This document shows, piece by piece, positions 24,240 to 37,570 of a stretch of 64,000 nt of DNA. The notes under the pieces are model-generated. The model did no database searches, was not told where the DNA came from, and saw nothing but the letters and a program-made list of their open reading frames with translations. Position numbers and translations under genes: made by a program. This DNA comes from Geosiphon pyriformis (taxonomy: Eukaryota > Glomeromycota > Glomeromycetes > Archaeosporales > Geosiphonaceae). Where the stretch lies: the NCBI GenBank assembly GCA_016748015.1, contig JAAOMT010000057.1, positions 80,763-144,762 of the forward strand, written 5' to 3'. Within the stretch, counting starts at the first letter, position 1. Each line of letters begins with the position of its first letter.

Positions 24240-24850
24240 TTATGTATTAATTGCTAAAAGATGAGTTTTATAAATTGTTTTTTTACAAGTTTTGATAGAA
24301 TTGCAGTAACCAATATTTGGCTTTAATATGTTTATGTTTTTAACAATAATAATACATGAGTATATTTTGTTGGTTTCTACTTTAGTTTTAATAGTTGTAA
24401 TCTTAAAGAGATTTTTAATTTTATTGTTGTAATGATTAATAATGATTTTGTGTTTGTTATTTAGTATTAGCAAAATAACTTTCTATCTTTTAAAATAATT
24501 TTTCTTTTAGTTAAGTGATTTTGTTTTCAAGTTTTTTGGTGTTATTATTATTTATTACCAATTTAACCATTTAATTATAGCTAGCTTCTTTTTTAGCTAA
24601 CTTAATATCTTGAACTAATATAATAACTTAAGATAAATCTACCAAGTATTGTAATCTTATTTATTCAAGAATACTATTTCTTAGGCTTTTTACAAACTAA
24701 TTGAAAATCTAAAAGACTGTGTAATAATTGTTTTTTATGGCTCTAATTTGACATAAAATGCAATTAAATCTACCAAAATATTTAATTACTGTTTTATTAA
24801 ACTGTTATTTAATAATATTAAATTTGTTTTGAAGTTTAATAATAGTGTTA
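24240..24850 (-). pseudogene. gag relict of the minus-strand gypsy
   Basis: Translation through stops gives a Gag core (IIKLQNKFNIIKQFNKTV, near 24830) and a ruined nucleocapsid knuckle, MYYYC-stop-KHKHIKAKY (near 24330). Intact relatives have CxYCGKxGHIKxxC there. Cys-to-Tyr changes are G-to-A transitions. Confidence 0.55.
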
Positions 24851-25328
24851 GAATTACAAAAATATTTTAGAGATATATCTTAAAACTATGTAAAAGTATT
24901 GGGTTTAAGATCCAAATTCTAATATTAGAAGTTAACTGTGTTTTTTGAAAAAAAGAATAAAGTTTAAAGACTATAAATTTTATTTTAATTATTTACTAAA
25001 ATTACTTTTTGTGTTTTTTAATCTACATATAAGTATTTTCTTTTTTTTTAATAAAATTGGTTAATTTTACAATATAAAAAACAGCCATTTTTTGAGAATT
25101 TATAGATATTTGAATAGAAAAAATTATAAATTTCGGTTCTAATTTATTTAAACCTTTTTTTTTCTTTTAATATACTGTTCTTAGGTTTAAATTCAGATTA
25201 AAATTTAGGTTTAGATTCTTTAGTAGTCTAAAAATTTGGTTGTAAAGATAGTGAATTTAAAAATCATAAAAAATATTTTCTTAAAATAGGTTTTTTAAAG
25301 AGTTTTTCTTCAAATAAAGTGTGAATAT

Positions 25329-26289
25329 TGTTACTAGTAGAATTTTAATTATTAATTAACATAAAATTACTTTTATAATTCTTATTATTAATTAGCATAT
25401 ATTATTAGCATTTCAATTATCATGTATTATCTTATTAAATTATCCAAATTATTAAACAATTAATAACTCAATTTATATGATACACAAATTATAATGATCA
25501 GATTATACAATATATTAAATTCTATAATATTCAAAAATTTGCTGAATTTTATAAAATTTTGTAAAATAATTTAATAGTTTACCAAAATACTAAATAGCTT
25601 ATAAAAATAATTTGTAGTTTATTAAAATGTATTTTTAATTTATTGAAATAATAGCAAAAAAAAAGTTTAAATTCATAAATTAGTACTATAATAAATTGTA
25701 TAAAAGAAGAGTTTTTCTTTTTGAAAAAATATATCTTATCTTATTTTATTTTAGAATTATCTTATCTTAAAAATACTTTTACTTTTATCAATAAAATAAT
25801 ACTTTGAAAACAAATTTATTAATTAATTGTACTTAAAAATTTTTCGAAATACAATTAACATTTTTGAAATTAATTAGCTATCAATTTTAGTAATTTGTTA
25901 GTAACATCAGATCTGAACAGAAGATAATTCTTTTAACAAAAATTTTTTTTCTTAACATTTTTTTATTTTTTTTATTATAATTATTAGAATATTTTACAGA
26001 TAAAATTTCTGTAAAAGAGTTGATTTTTAAAGCAAAGTAACTACATATTTTAAGTAAGCTTCCAGATGAACAATTTTTGGAAAAGAGTTGACTTTTATTA
26101 CAAAGTAACTATATAAGTAATTAGCACAGAATTGGCTATTTTACTTATAAGTTTAGCAGTTCAAATTATAAAAAATAATTTGATAATAAATTTAGTTATC
26201 AGAGATTTAATAGTTTTTAATGATTCAGAATTAACAACAAAGTAATAACAACAATATTTAAGAAAAAAAACCAAAAATCCTTAATAATA
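25329..26289 (+). repeat. 5' LTR of gypsy element 1
   Basis: The 961-bp LTR begins TGTTACTAGTAG and ends AATAATA just before TTTGGTGCT. Its length matches the 960-bp LTR of the left-edge copy, and the TATA region and decayed U3 repeats can be followed along it. CG sites of the U3 array are now TA or CA. Confidence 0.8.
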
Positions 26290-27144
26290 TTTGGTGCTTT
26301 CTTACAAAAATAATACAATAAAAACAACTTCAAAGTAATAATCATATTAAACATAACAATTCTAAAGTACTATTAATTAATTTACACTTACTGCAAACAA
26401 TAATTTGAAATTCAAAACGGAATTACAGCTTTTAAGAAAATACTTTTTTAGTACATTGAAAACTGAATTAATAATTATCTTTTTAAAAATTACAACATTA
26501 CAAAAGTCAAGTAAAAACTTTTTAAAAATCTCATTTATTATACAAATAGAGATCCAAAAAATATTAGTAATAACAATTATGCTATTTACTTTGAAGAACT
26601 TGATTATACTATTATTAAATTTTGTAAAAAAAAATACTTTGCTGACTTACAATTTATTTTTAAACTTGAGTTTGAACTTAAAATAAACAAAAAAGACAAA
26701 AAAAAATACTTGGCCAATTTATATAATACTTAATACACCAAAAACAATTTTTTAATACTTATAGACATTAAAACAAAAAACCAGTTCCAAACTACTACTT
26801 TCAATTATACTTTTCCCAATTTCTTTTGTACAAGTTCAAACACCAAATCTACTATTTAACTGTTTTTTAAAACCAGAAGACTTTATATTACCAAGAAGTC
26901 TAACATAACAACCTAAACCAATTTTTATCAGCACAAATCTCATTGATTTTTTAGCAGAAAACCAGAATAATTACTCTAATAACAATAAAAATATTTCTAA
27001 ATTTACTAAAAACAAAACTACTAAAAACAAAAATACAGAAAAAATAGCAACTACTTATATTAGAAAAATCACTAAATTTACAGAAAAAAATGCTAATACT
27101 AATTCTTAAGAATAATTAAACAAAGTCTTAAAAACAAAAGATGT

Positions 27145-27944
27145 TATTATTCATAGAAATTAAGAATTATAATAAGTAGATAAAATAATTAATCAAAAAT
27201 AAGCATAATAAAAAGAGAAATTTTAGAATTCTTCTTAAAAAATTGCAGAATTGTAGAATTTCAAAATTTTTTGCAAAGAAATTGAAAAATTTTAAAAAAT
27301 CTTATATAACATAAATTATATATATATAATAAGAGTATTAGAAGCAAAAAAAACAATTCAGTTTAGAACAACAATATTTCTTTTTTCAAAAGATAGTTTT
27401 CTATAATTTGAAGTAAAAAACATAATCATATTAATAAACATATTTATTACTATTCCATTTATGTTAACATTAATATTTAAGAAATATTAATTACTTTTGT
27501 ATTATTAATAATTCATGTTAATAAAATTCAATATTTAATTATATGGACTAATAGTTCTTAATTATAACTATTAATAAAATATTAATTTTTTATTTTATTT
27601 TTTATTTTTATTTTATTTTATTTTATTTTATTTTATTTTTTTTGTTATTTACTAATTAATTAAAAGATTAAGCACTAAGTAATTAACATCAAAAATAGCT
27701 TGGTAAAAGACCCAGAAACAAAAGTAGAAATTTAAGGATAAGTTATCAGAAAAGCACAACTGTTAGAATAAACTGGTTATTATGCTAAAAAAAAAATTTA
27801 TAGAATAAAACCATCAATTAAATCTTTGTTTATTATACAAAAAACTTAACCAAAATCTTCAAAAATTACCAATATTCTCAGTTATTGAATGCCAAGTTAT
27901 AAGTTTGTTATTTGTTTCAACATCTCAAATAATCACCTGTAATA
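27145..27944 (+). repeat. Left LTR of the inner element
   Basis: About 800 bp, starting TATTATTCAT (from TGTTACTCAT) and ending TGTAATA. It includes a (TTTTA)n run at about 27592-27641. It matches 31755-32539 along its whole length, with many C/T and G/A differences. Confidence 0.8.
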
Positions 27945-28008
27945 TGTAGTGCTTTTTGTAAAGTATAATTTAACAGAGAACTAACACCAACATTAATTAT
28001 TCAGAAAA

Positions 28009-29550
28009 ATGGCAAAATCAGAAGTAATAGAAACAAACCACTTAAGATTTACCAAATTTTTATTTCAATATTACCAAACTTACTTTAGACTAACAAATAA
28101 CTATTGGTTAGCAAAATCAGTTTTCAAATTCTACATTAATAAAAAAATTTTATTTTATTTGAAAGACCAAAAAGATTTAGAAGTCACTATTAAAAATTTC
28201 TATAGTAAATTACTCCAAAACATTATACTTTCACAAAATCATTTGTTTGTCTCACTAATTACAAAAACAAATTAAGAAATTGAGAACTATATCCAGCAGA
28301 GATTTTTTATTACCTTTACAGACAAAGATAAAAAAAGTTACAAACTTCAATAAAAATACCAAGAAAAATACAACTACCTACTTAGAAAAAACCAAAAGTT
28401 GTTTTATTTATTCATCTATTATATCATCATATACCAGAAAGTATTATCCATATACCATTTAAATTTACATCAACATTAATAGTAAAAACACCATTATTCA
28501 AAGTACTATTCCAAAATAATCAAGAAAAAACCAAACTATTAGGAATTTATGGCAATTTTTTTAAAGAATTTAAATCACAACCAATAATATTATTAAGACT
28601 TTAATTACTATTATTTCAACCAAATTTCGAATTTATCAGTCATTAAAAAGACACTGATTTAGAAAAAAACAGTGATTAGGAAAATAATAATCAAAATCTG
28701 ATTTTAAATAACTTGAAAGTTTAAACTCCAATTGTTCAAATCCAACCAAACCAAATAATTCAAATCCAGTTCTTATTCTTTTAAAAAACTTACTTCTACT
28801 TATTTCAATTAATCTACTGCTTAGCAACAATCATAGTAATAATTATTATTCACATAAATAACATATATATTAATTACCAAATTAGAAAAATTCATTAGTA
28901 AAAAGAATAATATTTAAGTATAACTAAACAATATGGCAAAAGCCATTACAGCCAATAGATAAAACAATACTAAAGCACTTTAAGCCATTCTATACTTTCT
29001 TCAGAATACTATTAACTTGTGATATTAGAATCTTATAAACAAATTCCAAGATTTTAACACATTTAAAACCATATTTTTACAGTATTTTAGTAATAATAAC
29101 AACATTAATTGTCTATTAATTAGTTTTATTACTATTAAACAAGGCAATATCAAAGCAATTACTACTTATTTGAAACACTTCCATAAAAATCTATGCCAAA
29201 TACAAGCAATTAATATTAACTATTTTACAGTATTACAGATTCTAAATTAATTTATTTGTAGATTATATAGCAATCTGTTATAACAAATATGCCTAATACA
29301 TTTAAATACTTTTCAGAACACAGTTACTCATGTTAAAAATTTTGAATTGGTAGAACTTAAAGCCAATCACATCCAAACTGTCAATCTAGTAATAAATAAA
29401 TTATCTGAATTAAATTCTAAGCTAAAACAATTTAATGATTTTATCAACCAGAAATTAAAAAGATGCTTAGTTAATAATCAAACAATTTATCAATTTTCTT
29501 AATATTACAATAACCAAGAAAATTTTCATCACTTTTAACAACAATTGCAT

Positions 29551-29602
<52 letters not shown>

Positions 29603-29700
29603 CAAATCAACTATAGCAATAAAAAACATGTAATTACTACTACTGTGGTAAACTGGGTCATCTAAAAACAAATTACCACTTCAGATTTAATAATTCACAA
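28009..29700 (+). pseudogene. gag and nucleocapsid relict of the inner element
   Basis: The first 89 codons (28009-28275) are still open and hold NYWLAKSVFKFYINKKI. Further on, read through stops, come IQTVNLVINKLSELNSKLKQF (near 29390) and a knuckle near 29628-29675 reading CNYYYCGKLGHLKTNY. The second Cys of the pair is lost, but CG and GH remain. The family differs from the left-edge element and resembles the minus-strand gypsy at 18-25 kb. Confidence 0.6.
29551..29603. repeat. (ATT)n microsatellite
   Basis: About 17-18 perfect ATT units lie inside the gag relict, between the capsid end and the zinc knuckle, where Gag of these elements carries Gln/Asn runs. A decayed CAA/CAG run or slippage expansion are both possible. 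Confidence 0.85.
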
Positions 29701-30289
29701 TTGGGAAACCAATATAAAAACTCCAATTACAGATTTCACACCAAAACTACACCAATAATTTATTATTGGAACAATACCAACCATATTACATATCAATAAT
29801 ACAATAACCAATATATTTACTTTCTATTTATTAGATTCTAATATCAGTAATATATTAATTACAGCCACAAATAATTTATTAATCTTAACAAATTCAAGCA
29901 CTGTCTTACAATACTGTGACAATATTAAATAGAATCCAAAGACCAAGAATCACTTACACTCAACAAAATTGAAAATTAGTAATAATTATGCACTAATTAA
30001 TTCCCAGTTTATTAAACCAGCCATTAAAATTATATTTAAGAAATTCAGAAAATGAGTACACTTAAAATCTGAATTTTCAAAACTATTTAAGTCTACTAGT
30101 AATCTCAAAAATCACAATATCCAAATTACTGAAAACCAATCCAATACTACTTACCAACAATATTCTATTAGCAACTATCATAGAAAATAAATTACTAGTT
30201 ACTATCTTTCCATTTGAATTAAAAGACCAATCAGAAACTCTGTTATTTAGTGAAATCATTCTTAATATTAAACCTATTACTGTTATGTA

Positions 30290-30660
30290 TACTAATGTCA
30301 AAATTAATGGTCAATCTATCAAATTAATCCTTAATAGTAGGTTAGCAAGCAGCATTATTACATGACAATTTATGAACCAATTAGATTGTTAAGTTAATTG
30401 TGCTGTTAGTATCAGAATTATTACAGCCAATAGAGCAACTAAGATTGTAATTGGTAAAATTAATGACTTTTTTTTTAAAGTTAATGGCATCATTACATCT
30501 ATTAAAGTTCTTGTTATAAAAGTTATATAATACCAAGTTCTTATTGGTAATAACTAATTGTTTAAAACTAATATTATGCTTAATTGAAATACCCAGAAGT
30601 TACAGCTTAATCAAGATAGTTAGCATACTTGGATACCAGCTACTTGCAGTTACTTCAAAA
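30290..30660 (+). pseudogene. Protease relict of the inner element
   Basis: VKINGQSIKLILNSRLASSIIT (30300-30360) corresponds to the LILDSGSAGSII active site, with Asp to Asn and Gly to Arg changes. IITANRATKIVIGKINDF and VLIGNN-stop-LF follow in the usual order. The protease is inactive. Confidence 0.65.
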
Positions 30661-31754
30661 CAACCTAATTACAACTATTGATCAAATTTAAAAAATAAAT
30701 AAATATACTTGAAAAGTCTATTAAGTTTTGTGGATTGATAATGACCACAATAAGTTATCACCAATACTCAGTTGAAACAAAAAAAAACAAACAAACTACA
30801 AACCACTACTATTACAAAAGAATCAGTTAACAATTGGCATATATCTTACTTATTAGAAGCAAGAAAAAAACTGCCTTATATTCTACTTAGATATATTAAC
30901 TATAAGAAAAAGCCTTTATTTATAAGAGCTTGAATCTTGCCAAAAGAGAATTACTGAATACATATCTGCTACTATTGTAAATTATATTACAAAAAATGTT
31001 TTGGGTATCTAAAGAGACAAAGAAAGTAGAACAACAAACTGTATCTTACTTGTAAAAAATGCTATTTAACAAAAAAATATGGAATAATATTTCTGGTTAA
31101 AGAAAAATATATGATGCTTCATGCAAATATATAATTTTTATTAGTAATTGAATAAGCAAAAAAACACTTTTCAATGCTGTATAAAACCAAATACTCTCAT
31201 ATTTAAATAGTTATTTTTATAATAAAAACAAAATCTGGTAAATATCAAGTATTAAAGTTAAAAATGCTTCATTTAGCAAAATATTGGTAATTAAAAATAA
31301 CCCATTAAAATCTGTCAAAATTGTTCTTATTCTCAACCCAAACACATTTATTAATGTCTTAAGTAATTTAAAACAATTCTACAAACACTATTAAGATTTA
31401 ACACTTATTCAAAAAAAACAAAAACAGTGTTTAGAACAATTAAACACTAAACTCTGTAAATATTGTCTAATTTTCAATAACTTCAAATATTGTAACAATT
31501 GTGATTTTATTTACAATTTACTATCATGTATAATTTATTTAATTTTCAAAAAAAAAAAACCAATTAGTAGCTGCATTCCAGAATTGGAATCAAAATTTAA
31601 TCCCAATTTAAACTCTATTTACAATGGTAATAACAATAATAACAATTTAAACTTTAATAAAAACTTCAAACAATATATTATATTTTTAAATCTTTCTAAA
31701 AAGTTAAGAGATTTAGAAGATTTTAATAAAGCTAGATATTAAAAAGAGAAATAA

Positions 31755-32539
31755 TGTTACTCATAAAAATTAGGAATTATAATAAGAAAATAAAATAGCC
31801 AATTAGAAATAAACATAGTAAAAAAAAAAATTCCAAGATTTCAGAATTTCTTGCAAAAAAATTAAAAGATTTTAAGGAATTTTATATAATATAAATTATA
31901 TATATAACAAAAGTATTAAAAGCAAAAAAAACAATTCAGTTTAAAACAACAATATCTCTTTCTTTAAAAGATAGTTTTCTATAACTTGAAGTAAAAAACA
32001 TAATCATATTAATAAACATACTTATTACCATCTCATTTATGTTAACATTAGTAATTAAAAAATATTAATCACTTTCACACTATCAATAATTTATGTTAAT
32101 TAAATCCAATACTTAACTATATTAGACCAATAGCTCTTGATTATGGCTATTAATGAAATACAAATTTTTTATTTTTATTTTTATTTTTTTTTATTTTTAT
32201 TTTTTTTATTTTTATTTTTTTTGTTATTTACTAATTAATTAAAAAATTAAGTATTAAGTAATTAACATTAAAAATAGCTTAATAAAAAACCCAGAAACAA
32301 AGATAGAAATTTAAAGATAGCTTACCAAAAAGGCATAACTGCCAAAATAAACTGGTTATCATGTTAAAAAAAAAATTCACAGAATAAAACCATTAATTAA
32401 ATCTTTGTTTATTATACAAAAGACTTAACCAAAACCTTTAGACTTTAAAATCTTTAAAAATTACCAACATTTTTAGCTATTGAGCACTAAATTACAGATT
32501 TGTTATTTGTTTCAACACCCCAAATAATTATTTATAACA
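31755..32539 (+). repeat. Right LTR of the inner element
   Basis: About 785 bp, starting TGTTACTCAT and ending TATAACA. A purine-rich stretch, AAAAAGAGAAATAA, sits directly upstream as the likely polypurine tract. Gag of element 1 resumes immediately after the duplicated ATGT. Confidence 0.8.
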
Positions 32540-32646
32540 ATGTTAATAAATAGAATACCACAAAAATGCTTAAAACTATTTCTTGTTTTTTTTAAAAAAC
32601 TATAGATTAATAATTTAAGAACTTGGATACACTTTTTAAAAACTGG

Positions 32647-33588
32647 TATTACCAGTAGAATTCTAGACATTAAATTAGCATGAAATTATTTTTATAATTC
32701 CTATTATTAATTAGGATATATTAATATTGTTTCAATTATTATTTATTACTTAATTAAATTATTGAATATTACTATTTAATTAATAACCCAATTTGTACAA
32801 TAGAAATTAGAATGATTAAAATAATAATATTCCGAACTATTTAATATTCAAGAATTTGCAGAAATTTGCAAAAATTTGTAAAATAATAGATAGTTTACCA
32901 AAATAGTTAATAGTTCATTAAAATAACTTGTAGATTAATAAAATATATCTTTAGTTTGTTAAAATTAGAGCAAAAAAAAAAGTTCAAGTTTATAGACTAG
33001 TATTACAATAAGTTGTATAAAAAAAAGGCTTTTTTTTCGAAAAAAATGTATTTTATCATAGATATCTTCCCTAAAATTTATTTTTATTAATATAATTCAA
33101 AATAAAAATATACTTTAAAAACCAATTCTTGAAATAATTACACTTAACATTCTCCAAAACTCAAACTAACGTTTTTAAAATTGATTAGTTATCTAGTTCA
33201 GTAAATTATTAGTGACTTTAGACTTGGATCAGAAACAATTTTCTTAACAAAATTCTATTTTTTTATTTTTTTTATTATAATTATTAGGATAGTCTACAGA
33301 TAAGATTTTTGTAGAAAAGTTGACTTTTACAGCAAAGTAACTACACATTTTAGTAAGCTTTCAGATAAGCAATTTTTAAGAAAAAGTTAATGTTTACTAT
33401 AATATAACTATATAAAATAACTGGTATAAAATTAGTCATTTTACTTATAAGCCCAACAGTTCAAATTATAAAAAATAATTGATAATAAATTCAGTTATCA
33501 GAGGTTTATTAGCTTTCAATAATCGTAAATTAACAGCAAATAGACATTAATAATATTCAAAAAAAGAAACCAAAAACTTTTAATAATA
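32647..33588 (+). repeat. 5' LTR of gypsy element 2
   Basis: 942 bp, starting TATTACCAGTAG (from TGTTACCAG) and ending AATAATA before TTTGGTGCTCTC. It is similar end to end to 25329-26289 and 40820-41694. Confidence 0.82.
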
Positions 33589-33669
33589 TTTGGTGCTCTC
33601 TATAAAAATAACACAGCAAAAACAACTTTAAAGTGGCAATCATATCTGACACAATAACTCTAGAGTATT

Positions 33670-35110
33670 ATTAATTAATTTATATTTACTGCAAGCAAAG
33701 ATTCAACATTCAAGACAGAATTAAAATTTTTAAGAAATTACTATATTAATATATCAAAAACTATATTAATAATTATTTTTTTGGAAACTATAATATTTTA
33801 GAAGTTAAAAACAATCTTTACAAAAATTTATTATATTATTTTTACTTAAAAATAGAAGACTTTAACAGTAAAATACTTAACACCTACTTTCAAGAACTCA
33901 ACTTTAACATTATTTAATATTGTAAAAAAAAATACTCAATATAGTCTAAATATTCTCTTAATTTTGAATTAAAACCAAAAAATAGCAATAAAAGAAAGCA
34001 GAAAAAAAAACATCTTAAGTTAGTTATACAATTTACAATATACTAAGAATAACTGTCAAATATCTGTAAACACCTAAACAAGGAATCAGTGTTAAATTAC
34101 CATTTTTATTACATTATTTCTACTTTTACTTGTTCAATTGCAAACACCAAATTCATTTTTTATTTAGTTCTCAAGACCAAAGAATTTTATTTTACCAAAA
34201 AGTCTTATTTTATAACTAGAACCAATATCTATTAATGCCAATCTTTTTAACTACTTAGCCAAAAACCAAAATAATTATTCTGAATACTTAAGTAATAAAA
34301 AAAACATTTCTGAATTCATTAAAGAAAAAAACACTAAAAACAAAAATACAGATGAAATAACAACCACTTATATCACAAAAATTACAAAATTCACAGAAAA
34401 AAATGCTGATACCAGCTCACAAAAATGGCTTAATAAAGTCCAGAAAACAGAAAATGCAAATAAATAGAATATAGCAAGAATATTAAAAGCAATTTCATAC
34501 TTCTTTTAAAGAACAACAGATAAATAGTTTAAAAATTTGGCCAAACTTTTTAAAAACTAACAAGCATTCAAAAATGCTTTTCTGAAACAATTTACTAACA
34601 ACAATATTTCTATTATCTTCTGAAACTGATTTCAAAACATTAAATAAAAACTTTTTAAATTCATTATAACTTATTTTAAAAAATTCAACAAACTTCTTTA
34701 ATGAATTTGACAATTAGAAACCAACAAGTATTATTTTAATGCTCAAATTTTGGACCAATTTATTGCTGGATTAAAAAATAAATTGATCAAAAAAGCTTGT
34801 TCTTATGCTTTAATAAACTTAACTACAGCTATTTAATATACAAAAAACTATGAAATGGCTATAAAAGAAGTTAACTGTATTAAAATTGTAAATCTTGCAA
34901 TTGAAAAAACCAGCTTAGCAGCTGAAAAAAAGATTGATCAATTGTCAAAAAAGATTGAAAACTATTTTACTAACCAATAACAACAGTAATAACAGAAATA
35001 TTAACTATTACAATAACAAAATCCAAGCAACTTTTTATAATTTAACAATCAACTGTAGAACTGCCATTATTATGAAATTCTAGGATACTGGAAATAAGAT
35101 TGTAAAAAGA
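33670..35110 (+). pseudogene. gag and knuckle relict of gypsy element 2
   Basis: Read through stops, it follows the left-edge Gag closely: KN-stop-QAFKNAFLKQFTNNN near 34555, and a QLSKKIEN/YFTNQ end near 34940-34980. The knuckle near 35055-35100 reads CHYYEILGYWK-stop-DC in place of CHYCGISGHWKRDC. Cys to Tyr, Gly to Glu, His to Tyr and Arg to stop are each one transition. Confidence 0.75.
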
Positions 35111-35387
35111 TATAAAAAAATCAGCAAAACAAAAATAATCAATATTATTTCCAACTATAACTATTCTATTACTAATTTCTACTACTATTTTATGATTTAT
35201 TAAAACTTCAACATCAAAACAATTACTATCAATCTGCCTTACAAACCAATTAACAATAGTATCAACAACTATCATTTCAGCAATACCAAGTACCTACTTG
35301 AAGATTGGTTTAGCAAAACCAATTCACATCTTAGAACCAATTTACAACAAACAACAATAGATTTAATCTTAATAACTAATTAGTTTT

Positions 35388-35960
35388 TTGAAATTCAATC
35401 AACAAAGACCTACACATTACCACACTCAATTTAGCTATTTTACAATATCAGAAAAATCAGATTTTCAGCAAACTGCATGTTTTAAAGATAAAAATACAGT
35501 CTTAAGACAAAAATTTTTCAATAATACAATTCCATTAACCAGAATAATTCAAAATACCAATCTTTCTAATATATTCTTATTTGAATTCAAAGCAAATGAA
35601 TTATTATTTTTGTTTAACAATACAGCTATTACAGAACAAAAAGCAATTACAGCTATATATACTAAAGCCAAAGTTAAAAAAAAACCAATTTGATTAATCT
35701 TAGACAGTGAATTTGCCAAAAGTATCATTATTTATCAGTTAATACAACAACTACAACAAAACATCAACTGACTTGTCCAAACAGTTACTGTTATTGTGAT
35801 GACATAAAAAAAACTTCAGTAGAAAAAATTAACAACTTTTTATTTACTATTAATAAAATTATTATTCTAATTAAAGTTTTTGTCATGTATACACTTTGGT
35901 ACTAGGTTTTTGTCAGAAATAATTAGCTCTTCAAAGCCAATGCAAATTTAAACTGAAAAA
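35388..35960 (+). pseudogene. Protease relict of gypsy element 2
   Basis: The open stretch 35388-35693 covers the segment before the active site. ILDSEFAKSIIIYQL follows at about 35697, with the catalytic Asp still present but Gly of DSG replaced by Glu. Confidence 0.7.
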
Positions 35961-36239
35961 TCCAGGAACTCAAAATTTTATACCAAGAACAATACACCAG
36001 AGTATTTGTTACTTGTAGTATTTTCAACAAATTATCAAAAAAAGCCTCTGTATTCGAATTTAAAGAGAAAAAAAAAATGTCAATTACCAAAATCTACATG
36101 GCTTTTGGATTAATATTTAATTAAGCCAAAAAATAGAATGTTGTTTACTATTTTAAACCAGAATTATAGAAACAATTACTGTATATTCTATTTAGATACA
36201 AAAACTACAACAAAAAGCTTTTATTAATAGAAGCTTACA

Positions 36240-37570
36240 TATTTTCAGAAGAGAAATATGAGATATGTACTTGCTATTATTATAAAGTCTGCCATCAGAA
36301 ACAATTTAAATATTTCAAATAAGATGAAAAATAGAACAACACACTCTGTTTCATATGTAGAAAATTATTACCAGAAAAATACAACTGAATTGATGTTGCA
36401 ATAAGAGAAAAAATCTGTAATTAGACTTGTTAATATGTCTTATTAATTACAGAAAAAGTCTACAAAAGAACTTTTTTTGATGCAGTATACAACAGTATTC
36501 TAAACAAACTCTATTATTATCTGCATAATACAGAAATAATCTATAAACTGGCCATAATTCTAATTAACAGAAAAACCCAAGAAGATATTTGTCAAATAAA
36601 AGAAGCTAAATATATTGAATATACTTTTAAAATTTCTAGATACAACTATAAAGATAAAGTAAAAGTATATTACCAAATTGCAAGTTACACTTATCTGACC
36701 AAAAAAGCTTAAATTTAACAATTAGAACAAATAAACATTCAACTATATGAAGAATATGTTATGTCTTATGACAATTAATAATGTCCAAAATGCTATGCTC
36801 TTAATATTTTACTGTTTAGCAAAAATGATCAGAAAAAAATCGAATTTGGAAAACCCAAACCAAAAAAACTGCCAATCACACCAATTTATTTGTTTAAAAA
36901 TCAACCAGTCTTACAACTTAAATATTTCAACAATAATGATCAAAAAATCAAGTCTAAAAAAGCAATACAAGATATAATCTATGATATTTTAACAAAGACA
37001 CTTTAGTCCTTCAACCCAAGTCTCTAACAAAAATCAATCTAAAAATTGCTCTTAAAATTCTACCAAAAGTGATAATTTAAATTGCTTTCTGATTATTATT
37101 GACAAGCAAAGAAATCAATATTAGAAGAGGAGTTATAAATATAAGATATACAAAAAATATTACAATCCTGTTACAAAATAAAACCAAAAAATCAATCAAA
37201 ATCAAACATATTAAAAAAATTGGTTAAGCAATTTATCTATTTTTAATTAACATTACAGATCTATAATTAGTTAATTAAAAAGAACAATTAGGCAAAAGCA
37301 ATAAAAAAACTTAAAATTTTGGTTTAACAGAACAATTTATAGTTTCAATAAATATAGCTCTTAATACACAAAATAAATCTCACCAAATTCTTCAACTTCT
37401 TTAACCAATTATCATATTACTTTTTAGAAAATATCACAAAATTTATACTTGTTCAAAACCAATCACCACCCAACAAATTTTCAAATTAAATAAACAAATT
37501 TGTCTAAAACATAAAATTTTAATTCTAAATATTTATATTCCAAAAAAATGAAAAAATTTCAAGTTACTTT
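36240..37570 (+). pseudogene. Cys-rich and dUTPase relict of gypsy element 2
   Basis: The Cys-rich part reads CTCYYYKVCHQKQ and NTLCFICRKLL (36270-36370). The dUTPase part keeps traces of motif I (DIIYDI, near 36970), motif III (IDIRYTKNI) and motif V (KKT-stop-NFGLTEQ, near 37310). This confirms that the PR-Cys-rich-dUTPase order belongs to the family and is not a chance arrangement in one copy. Confidence 0.75.

Larger units (their letters stand above)
18400..25250 (-). mobile_element. Heavily decayed gypsy element on the minus strand
   Basis: Domains appear in the order gag (about 24850-24240), a poorly readable middle, RT (21330-20760) and integrase (19970-19330), all on the minus strand and all through many stops. 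The gag and knuckle wording resembles the inner element at 27145-32539 more than the left-edge element, so it is probably a different gypsy family. Catalytic residues of RT and integrase are Asp-to-Asn changed. Ends and LTRs were not identified; the limits given are approximate. Confidence 0.65.
27145..32539 (+). mobile_element. Inner LTR element nested in gag of element 1 (gag-protease only)
   Basis: It is bounded by direct repeats of about 800 bp (27145-27944 and 31755-32539) and flanked by the 4-bp duplication ATGT (27141-27144 and 32540-32543). Between the LTRs the plus strand holds a gag relict, a knuckle, a protease relict and a Cys-rich tail, then a purine tract (31741-31754). No dUTPase, RT or integrase could be found in the 3.8-kb interior. 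It is therefore either an internally deleted copy or a non-autonomous family that needs enzymes from elsewhere. Confidence 0.8.

Noticed and set aside
10490-24473. Many 60-90-codon frames on both strands in the AT-rich block
   Set aside because: Chance frames in decayed transposons. Where a frame matches a relict domain (for example 20768-20977) it is given under that element.
29551-29603. Regular repeats considered as a CRISPR-like array
   Set aside because: Simple trinucleotide repeat with no spacers; the window is eukaryotic.
27145-32539. Inner direct repeats considered as a tandem duplication
   Set aside because: TG...CA-type ends, an upstream purine tract, a gag/protease interior and a 4-bp target duplication identify LTRs.
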